A stretch of DNA of 64,000 bases from contig NSIG01000026.1 in the NCBI GenBank assembly GCA_002737275.1, positions 1 through 64,000 of the forward strand. The letters run 5' to 3'. A model generated the notes under the pieces. That model did no database searches and was not told the origin of the DNA. It saw only the letters and a program-made list of their open reading frames with translations. Below, piece after piece: positions 58,301 through 64,000 of this stretch; position 1 is the stretch's first letter, and each line of letters begins with the position of its first letter. The stretch is from Opitutia bacterium. GTDB taxonomy: Bacteria; Verrucomicrobiota; Verrucomicrobiia; Opitutales; Opitutaceae. The translations under genes and the position numbers were made by a program.

Positions 58301-58465
58301 GTAGTAGATCGTGGTGACATTGACCACCGCGCTGTCGCTGCGCGGATACTGGCGGGTGTTCAGCTTGGTGTAGGCGGCGATGCCGATGACTAAGATGACA
58401 ATGTTCACCACCAGCGCGATGACCGGCTTGCGGATGAACAGATCGGTGAAACTTTTGTTAAGCAT
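55367..58465 (-). CDS. Efflux RND transporter permease (AcrB/MexB-like)
   Basis: LFIRKPVIALVVNIVILVIGIAAYTKLNTRQYP, AIVLAVGIVVDDAIVVVENIERH, GLIAKNGILIVEFAN. Confidence 0.96.
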   Translation of the reverse strand: MLNKSFTDLFIRKPVIALVVNIVILVIGIAAYTKLNTRQYPRSDSAVVNVTTIYYGASADTVRGYITTQLERVISSADGIDYIESTSGAGISTIKVFLRLNYDTNAALAQVSAKINQVRSELPAGAETPTINVETADSQFASAYLSFYSDTLDQNQITDYLNRMVQPRLSSVKGVQRADVLGGRVFAMRVWLKPAELAARGISPAEVRVALQNNNALAAVGSTKGSMLSMSLVANTDLKNVDDFKKLVVAERNGTIIRLSDIAEVVLGAEDYNTEVRFGGQAATFMGIWVLPTDSTVEVIKSVRAVVPEIERALPAGLNVKIAYDASKYIDDALKEILTTLIETLIIVMIVIFLFMGSFRSVLIPIVAMPLSLVGAMALMHAFGFSINLLTLLAIVLAVGIVVDDAIVVVENIERHIAEGKSPVDAAILGARELVGPVISMTITLAAVYAPIAFQGGLTGALFREFAMTLAGAVTVSGFVALTLSPMMSAYLLKPQASGHQGGLGGAINRLFERVRDRYERMIGASLGWVPVTITAAILLTLLLVPFLMFAQRELAPKEDQGVVFSILLPSPTSTIDQNVMFAGEVQKMFTSFPEYENSFQITGANFGFSGVILKPWSERTRSSIQIQESLQGPAASIVGMNVIVTTPEPLPAGGQFPIEFVLRSTADHKEMMEYADQLVLYANTEANAPNAAPTFYFADSDLKFDLPQVSVEIDKDKVASMGLNLTDVARDLGSMLGGGYANRFVNDGRSYRVIPQVERGERLNAEQLLDYQLRGPNGQLVSLDTLATLNHTVQPRTLNRFQQLNAVKITGVGPSIDLALKKLEAKAAEILPSGYSIDYGGQSRQLRTEGDALWKAFAMAGLLIFLVLAAQFNSFRDPFIILLGSVPLAIVGAMLPIFLWKTTLNIYSQIGLITLVGLIAKNGILIVEFANGLQAEGVAKIVAIRRAAATRLRPVLMTSAATVFGHLMLIFVTGPGAAARNSIGWVLVVGMAVGTVFTLYVVPAFYMLIARDRAKERIHAPEVAATPVHAN

Positions 58466-58493
58466 GACGGGGAGGCGAGAGAACGGACGCCGA

Positions 58494-59612
58494 TCAGGTG
58501 TTGGCGGGCTTCGGCGTCGCGGAGGCGGAGGGCTGGGCCGCGTTATTGACCTGCACATGTGAGCCGTTGCGAAGTTTGAAAACTCCCGCAGAGACGACCT
58601 GCTCGCCGGGCTTGACCCCGCCCTCGATGGCCACGAGGTCACCGCGAGTAGCGCCGAGCTTCACGACCTGTTGACGCACCCCGAGATACTCTTTTCCGCC
58701 GGCGTCTTTCATTTTCTCGATCACGTAAACGGAGTTTCCGTAGGGAGCGTAGGCGATGGCCGTGGCCGGCAACACGACTTGCGGCTCCCCCACCGGCAGC
58801 TCGACCTCGACTTGGACAAACATGCCGGAACGCAGGCGTTCGCCGGGATTGGCCAGAAGAGCCTGCACCCCGATATTGCGTGTGCTCGGATCGACCTCGG
58901 AGTTGATCGCCACGACTTTGCCGGGGTAAGGAGCCGGGAAGGAATCAACCTTGGCCATCACGTTCTGGCCGACGCTGAGCGAGGCAAGGTGGCGCTGCGG
59001 AATCGTGAAATTCACATAGATCGGATCGAGCTTCTGCAGCGGAACTAGCAGGCGCCCACGCGCGACGTGTTGACCGAGGTTGACCTGCCGGATGCCGACG
59101 CGGCCGTCGAACGGAGCGCGGATGAACTTCCGTTCGATCGAGGCCTTCAACGCCGCCACATCGGCATTGGACTGGGCGAGCTGGGCCGCCGCCGTATCGA
59201 ACTCGGCTTTGCTGATCGTGTTCTTGGAAATTAGCTCGGCGGTGCGTTCGCTTTGGATTTTCGCCAGCGCCGCGCGCGCCTCCAGCGAGACGAGCTGGGC
59301 CGCCTCGACGGTGGTATCGATTTCAAAAAGCAAATCGCCTGCCTTGACCGAAGTTCCGTTTTCGGTCGCAACCCGGACGATGATACCCTCGGCGTCCGCG
59401 GCGATCGTGACACCCTCCACCGGGGCGAGCGTTCCGATGATGCCGATGACCGGTTGCCAAGCCACGGCCTTCGCCTCGTAGGAGCTCACCGAGCTTGGCG
59501 GTTGCTCGTGCGACATCCCGGACTTGGCTTTGATCTGGGAAACTTTGACCGCACCCAGGGCGAGCGCGACGACGGCGAAGCCGCCAATGGCGATGATGAA
59601 TTTCTTAATCAT
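58494..59612 (-). CDS. Efflux RND transporter periplasmic adaptor subunit
   Basis: VKAGDLLFEIDTTVEAAQLVSLEARAALAKIQ, IRAPFDGRVGIRQVNLGQHVARG. Confidence 0.94.
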   Translation of the reverse strand: MIKKFIIAIGGFAVVALALGAVKVSQIKAKSGMSHEQPPSSVSSYEAKAVAWQPVIGIIGTLAPVEGVTIAADAEGIIVRVATENGTSVKAGDLLFEIDTTVEAAQLVSLEARAALAKIQSERTAELISKNTISKAEFDTAAAQLAQSNADVAALKASIERKFIRAPFDGRVGIRQVNLGQHVARGRLLVPLQKLDPIYVNFTIPQRHLASLSVGQNVMAKVDSFPAPYPGKVVAINSEVDPSTRNIGVQALLANPGERLRSGMFVQVEVELPVGEPQVVLPATAIAYAPYGNSVYVIEKMKDAGGKEYLGVRQQVVKLGATRGDLVAIEGGVKPGEQVVSAGVFKLRNGSHVQVNNAAQPSASATPKPANT

Positions 59613-59652
59613 AATAAATAGGAGTCGATTGAAGGGAGTTGGGTAAGTTGGC

Positions 59653-60246
59653 TCAGCAGATGACAGGCGGACCGCGCGCCGGCTCGGTTGCCGGGACGGA
59701 AATCTCACTCGCATTTTCGAGGACCTTAGTCAGCAAACGAACGAGCGTCTTTCGCTCGCTCTCCGAGAGTGGGGCCATGATCCGCGTCATCAGTTTAAAG
59801 TGGTCTGGTAAGATACCGACCAGAAAACGCTCGGCTTTCCCGGTGAGCAGCACCGACATCATTCGTCGGTCCGTCGGATTTGGTTCACGGCGAACGAATC
59901 CGTCCCGTTCGAGGGTATCAATCAGCCCCGTCATCGTGGCCCGGGCCACACCCGCCGCATCGGCTAATTCGGCCGGCGTTCGCGGACCGTTCGAACAATC
60001 GCCGCCGCCGTGGGCCGCGTCAATCCGGCGTTGAGCCGGATTCCACAGCAGCATCAGCACGCCAAAGCGGCCATGGGAGATGCCGCGCACTGCGAGATCG
60101 TTCTCTACCAGGGAAAACACCTCGTCGCTCGTCCGCAGCAAATGCAAAAACGCCTCGCAGGCCGAGGGATCCAAATCAGGAAATTCCTTAGCCCCTTCCA
60201 GCAGACACTCGTAGCGCGGCAAGTCCTTTAATAACAGGAGCGGCAT
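59653..60246 (-). CDS. MarR family transcriptional regulator
   Basis: RTPAELADAAGVARATMTGLIDTLERDGFVRREPNPTDRRMMSVLLTGKAE. Confidence 0.92.
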   Translation of the reverse strand: MPLLLLKDLPRYECLLEGAKEFPDLDPSACEAFLHLLRTSDEVFSLVENDLAVRGISHGRFGVLMLLWNPAQRRIDAAHGGGDCSNGPRTPAELADAAGVARATMTGLIDTLERDGFVRREPNPTDRRMMSVLLTGKAERFLVGILPDHFKLMTRIMAPLSESERKTLVRLLTKVLENASEISVPATEPARGPPVIC

Positions 60247-60386
60247 AGAGAATGTGGGCCGGGAAGAACCATGAAGCGGAGGATGGTTAGGAGGCTAACT
60301 ATAAAAGCAAGCGCCCGATGTAGAAAGAAACGGAAACCCCGAAACAGCGCGAGCTACCCGGGCCTAGGCCGCGCCAAAAACGAAAG

Positions 60387-60414
60387 GCCCCTCTCGATCT
60401 CCCGAGAGAGGGGC
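60387..60414 (-). terminator. Terminator-like hairpin after transketolase
   Basis: GGCCCCTCTCGATCTCCCGAGAGAGGGGC; T-rich on the minus strand downstream (CCTTTCGTTTTT). Confidence 0.65.
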
Positions 60415-60443
60415 GGTCGTCCGCTAAAAAACCTGCGCGAGAA

Positions 60444-62435
60444 TCAGAGACTCCGTGCGGCCACCACCACTGCTTCGGCTGTTATACCCAACTCTTTGTA
60501 GACTTGGGGCGCCGGAGCGCTGATGCCGAAGCGGTCAATCCCGACCACTTTACCATCGAGCCCGACATACTTGCGCCAAAGTCCGCTCACGCCCGCTTCG
60601 ACCGCTACGCGCTTGCGGCAAGAGGGTGGAATGATGCTGTCCCGATACTCCGAGGACTGGCGCTCAAAGCGTTCGAACGACGGCAGCGAGACCACGCGCG
60701 TTCCAGCTCCGAGCTCCTTGGCCGCAGCCAGAGCAAGGTGCAGTTCGCTGCCCGTCGAGAGAAGTAAATGAGTCAGGGGCGCCGTCTCTTGAACCGCAAC
60801 GTAGCCGCCCTTCAACACGCCCGCGCGCCGAGTGTGCGGCGGAATCTCGTTGAGCACCGGCACCGCCTGCCGCGAAAGCGCAATCAAGGTCGGGCCATCG
60901 GCACGCTCCAGCGCCGCCGCGTAGGCGCCGGCCGTTTCCTCGGGATCCGCCGGCCGGATCACGTCGAGATTCGGAATCAAACGCAGCGACGAAATGGTCT
61001 CGACGGGCTGATGGGTCGGCCCGTCCTCGCCTACGCCGATCGAATCGTGGGTGTAGATATAAATGACCGGCAACTTCGACAACGCCGCGATCCGCATCGA
61101 AGGGCGCGAGTAGTCGGCAAACACAAGAAACGTCGCGATACTGGGGCGGAACAATCCGTCGTAGGCCATGCCGTTGGCGATCGCCGCCATCCCATGCTCT
61201 CGAATGCCGAAGCGGATGTTGCGTCCACCGCGGTTAGCCGGATCGCAGTCGGCAACGCCGTTGATGAGATTCAAAGTCGAGCCATAGAGATCAGCACTTC
61301 CCCCCACCAGCAGGGGGAGCTCAGCCGCCAACGGTTGCAGCACGTCTCTGCCGGCGGCGCGGGTGCCGCCCAATTTCACATCCGGAGCAAACAGCGGAAT
61401 CTTTTCGAGCAAGTGAGCCGCGCTGGGCTGCGCGGTCGCCGAGTCCAGCAAGACTGACTTCTCGGGATTGGCCACGCGCCACGCCTTTAGGGTCTTATGC
61501 CACTTGTTTGAACTCCGAATGAGCCGTGCCTTGTGCCCGGCAAAGTAAGCGCGCACGTCGTCACTCACAAAAAAATGCTCCGTCGCAGGCAGTCCGAGCG
61601 AAACCCGCGCCGCCTCGGAGAACTTCGCGCCGCCTTCGCCATGACCCCTTGCTGTCCCCTGCACCTCGGCAATGCCCTTGCCGATGATCGTTTTGGCGAT
61701 GATCAACTGAGGTTTCCCCGACTTGGACTTCTTGGCCTTATTGAAGGCCTTCAGGATCGTCGCGAGATCGTGCCCGTCGATGGTCTGCACCTCCCACCCA
61801 ATCGCCTTAAAACGGAGCGCCGAACTCTCGCTTTGGGTGCGGTCTGCCATGGCGTCGAGCGTGACTTCGTTTGAGTCGTAAATCAAAATTAGATTATCGA
61901 GCTTCTGGTGGCCAGCAAAGGCGACAGACTCCATCGCGACGCCTTCCTGCATGCAACCGTCGCCGGCTAAGCAGACGACATGGTAGTCAAAAATGGTGTG
62001 CTCAGCGGTATTAAAACGAGCCGCTGCCATCTGCCCGGCGAGCGCCATACCCACGGCATTCCCGATCCCCTGCCCCAGCGGACCGGTCGTGCACTCTACG
62101 CCGGGAGTTTCGTGAAACTCCGGATGGCCGGGAGTTGTGCTATGCAACGCCCGGAACTTCTTCACCTGCTCCAGGGGCAAATCATAGCCGCTCAAGTGCA
62201 ACCAACCGTAAAGAAACATCGAACCATGACCGGCCGATAAGATGAAACGGTCTCGATTCAACCAACGAGGACGCTCGGGATTATGTACCAGCGCATGTCC
62301 GTAAAGAACCGCTCCGATTTCGGCCGCTCCGAGGGGTAGTCCGAGATGCCCGGAAGAACAGGCATGGACCGCGTCGATCGCGAGGCCGCGTGCTTGATTG
62401 GCCGCTTTGGCCAGAAGATGAGTTTGGAGCGTCAT
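60444..62435 (-). CDS. tkt: Transketolase
   Basis: [74 protein letters not shown]. Confidence 0.95.
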   Translation of the reverse strand: MTLQTHLLAKAANQARGLAIDAVHACSSGHLGLPLGAAEIGAVLYGHALVHNPERPRWLNRDRFILSAGHGSMFLYGWLHLSGYDLPLEQVKKFRALHSTTPGHPEFHETPGVECTTGPLGQGIGNAVGMALAGQMAAARFNTAEHTIFDYHVVCLAGDGCMQEGVAMESVAFAGHQKLDNLILIYDSNEVTLDAMADRTQSESSALRFKAIGWEVQTIDGHDLATILKAFNKAKKSKSGKPQLIIAKTIIGKGIAEVQGTARGHGEGGAKFSEAARVSLGLPATEHFFVSDDVRAYFAGHKARLIRSSNKWHKTLKAWRVANPEKSVLLDSATAQPSAAHLLEKIPLFAPDVKLGGTRAAGRDVLQPLAAELPLLVGGSADLYGSTLNLINGVADCDPANRGGRNIRFGIREHGMAAIANGMAYDGLFRPSIATFLVFADYSRPSMRIAALSKLPVIYIYTHDSIGVGEDGPTHQPVETISSLRLIPNLDVIRPADPEETAGAYAAALERADGPTLIALSRQAVPVLNEIPPHTRRAGVLKGGYVAVQETAPLTHLLLSTGSELHLALAAAKELGAGTRVVSLPSFERFERQSSEYRDSIIPPSCRKRVAVEAGVSGLWRKYVGLDGKVVGIDRFGISAPAPQVYKELGITAEAVVVAARSL

Positions 62436-62498
62436 ACGAAATAAAGGATAGAACTAATCTGAAAAAAAGACTGAACACATGATTTTCCGGACACAAAA

Positions 62499-62524
62499 AA
62501 AGCGAGCCCCGAAAGGCTCGCTTT
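62499..62524 (-). terminator. Rho-independent terminator after rplS
   Basis: AAAGCGAGCC-ccgaaa-GGCTCGCTTT with T-tract on the minus strand. Confidence 0.9.
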
Positions 62525-62557
62525 AGCTGAAAAATCGCATCGTCCAGATGAACGATT

Positions 62558-62974
62558 TTAGCTGGCCGCAACGGGCGCTTGCGCAGGAGCGGAAGCAACC
62601 ACCGACGCCGGCGCGGCCACCGTGCGGACTTCCCGTTCCTTGACCGCAACCGCAGCCTTACCCGTGCGATTACGCAGGTAATAGAGCCGGGCGCGCATCA
62701 CCTCGGACTCGCGATCAACTTCAACTTTATCGATATTGGGCGAATTCACGGGGAATACGCGCTCAACGCCCTCGCCGTAGCTGATGCGACGGACTGTGAA
62801 CGTCTCGTGGATGCCGGCGCCTTTTCGGGCGATGACAATTCCGGCATAAATCTGGATGCGCTCTTTGTCGCCCTCACGGACCTTCGTGTGGACTCGCACA
62901 CCGTCACCGACTTTGAACGGTGTGATGTCTTTTTTCACCTGAGCGGCGGTGATTTGGCTGATGATCGGATGCAT
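62558..62974 (-). CDS. rplS: 50S ribosomal protein L19 with Ala-rich C-terminal extension
   Basis: [73 protein letters not shown]. Confidence 0.95.
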   Translation of the reverse strand: MHPIISQITAAQVKKDITPFKVGDGVRVHTKVREGDKERIQIYAGIVIARKGAGIHETFTVRRISYGEGVERVFPVNSPNIDKVEVDRESEVMRARLYYLRNRTGKAAVAVKEREVRTVAAPASVVASAPAQAPVAAS

Positions 62975-62982
62975 GCTATGGA

Positions 62983-63654
62983 TTATTTAAGTAAATCAGG
63001 TCTGACGGATAAGGTTTTTGCCACTTGTCGCGCGTGCCGCCACTTTTCGATTTCAGCATGGTTCCCAGAGAGAAGAACCTCTGGAACGGACATACTCCTG
63101 AATTCGGCGGGACGCGTGTATTGAGGAAAGTCGAGCAACATGTTGGTGAAGGATTCGTGCGTCAACGACTTTTCCTCGCCTAGCACGCCCGGTATGAATC
63201 GGGCCAACGCATCGAGCACAACCGCCGCAGCCAAGGTGCCGTTGGTCAGAACGTAATCCCCGATGCTGATCTCTTGGTCGATCATCCGATCGCGAATCCG
63301 CTGATCTATGCCCTCGTAATGGCCGCTCAGCAGAACCAAGTGCCGCTCACGCGACAGGTCCAGCGCGAGCGCCGGCGATAACGGTGTGCCGTCGGGAGTA
63401 AGATAGATGCGGCGACAGCCCGGCGTCTGCAATTGCTCGATCGCCGCAAAGACTGGCTCGGGTTTCAAAACCATTCCGGCTCCGCCTCCAAACGGACGGT
63501 CATCGGCCGTGCGATGCTTGTCCGAGGTCCACCGCCGTAGATCATGCACTTCGACCTGCAAGTATCCGGCCTCGATGCCACGACCCAAAATGCTCTCGCC
63601 CAAAAATCCGTCCAACATGCGCGGAAATAAGGTAACGATATCGATGCGAAGCAT
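62983..63654 (-). CDS. trmD: tRNA (guanine-N1-)-methyltransferase
   Basis: [78 protein letters not shown]. Confidence 0.96.
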   Translation of the reverse strand: MLRIDIVTLFPRMLDGFLGESILGRGIEAGYLQVEVHDLRRWTSDKHRTADDRPFGGGAGMVLKPEPVFAAIEQLQTPGCRRIYLTPDGTPLSPALALDLSRERHLVLLSGHYEGIDQRIRDRMIDQEISIGDYVLTNGTLAAAVVLDALARFIPGVLGEEKSLTHESFTNMLLDFPQYTRPAEFRSMSVPEVLLSGNHAEIEKWRHARQVAKTLSVRPDLLK

Positions 63655-63676
63655 AGAAATTTGGGTAAAAACAAAA

Positions 63677-63703
63677 ATCGCCCGAACCTTTCGGTCGGGC
63701 GAT
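63677..63703 (-). terminator. Hairpin between rpsP and trmD
   Basis: ATCGCCCGA-acctttcgg-TCGGGCGAT with TTTTTGTTTTT on the minus strand. Confidence 0.75.
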
Positions 63704-63728
63704 CAAAGAATGTCGGGTTTCCTCGTCC

Positions 63729-64000
63729 TCAGACTGCAACCGGTGCCGCCGCTTCGGCTGCGGGCGCGGCCCGGCGGGCGCGCTTGATCATCGCATGCAA
63801 AGTATCGGTCGGGAGAGCACCTTTGCTCATCCAGTAATCAACCCGTTCCAGGTTGACCTTGAATCCGTTGGCCTTGGCCCGTGGGTCATAAGAACCGATC
63901 GTTTCAACCGGAGCGCCGTCGCGTCGGGAACGTGCTTCGGCGATGACCACACGGTAATGGGGTTGATGAAGAGCGCCGATGCGGGTGAGGCGAATTTTGA
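63729..64000 (-). CDS. rpsP: 30S ribosomal protein S16, 5' end cut by window end
   Basis: Minus frame KIRLTRIGALHQPHYRVVIAEARSRRDGAPVETIGSYDPRAK... is open to the window edge. Confidence 0.95.
   Translation of the reverse strand, partial: KIRLTRIGALHQPHYRVVIAEARSRRDGAPVETIGSYDPRAKANGFKVNLERVDYWMSKGALPTDTLHAMIKRARRAAPAAEAAAPVAV

Noticed and set aside
57101-58393. 430-aa plus-strand ORF antisense to the RND permease (and 50911..52398 antisense to the AsmA-like gene)
   Set aside because: Composition (RDRHGDNGTDE..., biased to D/R/H/G) is typical of shadow ORFs in high-GC DNA; the opposite strand holds clear family members.

Overview
This window is a high-GC bacterial chromosome segment. Gene content and repeat families look like Verrucomicrobia/Opitutaceae, which is an inference from style and not a database result. 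Most of it is densely packed core and metabolic genes: HDAC-family hydrolase, ExbB/ExbD, leuCD with a divergent LysR gene, a sugar-acid gene cluster (2-hydroxyacid dehydrogenase, Ldh2-type dehydrogenase, PfkB kinase), secreted hydrolases, recR/ybaB, hisA, clpX-clpP-tig, miaA, trpA, PPK2, rsgA, trhO, a DEAD-box helicase, an Aas-like fusion, an AsmA-like protein, a MarR-MFP-RND-TolC efflux operon, transketolase and rplS/trmD/rpsP. Both ends are cut within genes (M16 peptidase at the left, rpsP at the right). The best candidate for an uncharacterised system is a two-gene, 4-bp-overlapping module at 47214-48892 (minus strand): an OLD/RecF-like AAA ATPase followed by a small TOPRIM/DUF4276-like protein carrying an HxHCxxC cluster, next to a decayed membrane-protein gene. 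Other notable observations are an in-frame amber codon at codon 10 of an otherwise intact DJ-1/PfpI gene, an FkbM methyltransferase gene split by a ~124-bp palindromic repeat, a truncated tRNA-Lys-like half fused to a 9-nt-periodic intergenic repeat, several families of palindromic/periodic intergenic repeats, and gene-debris islands (GGDEF fragment, PEP-CTERM-like tail). All family calls are from reading motifs; no searches were run.
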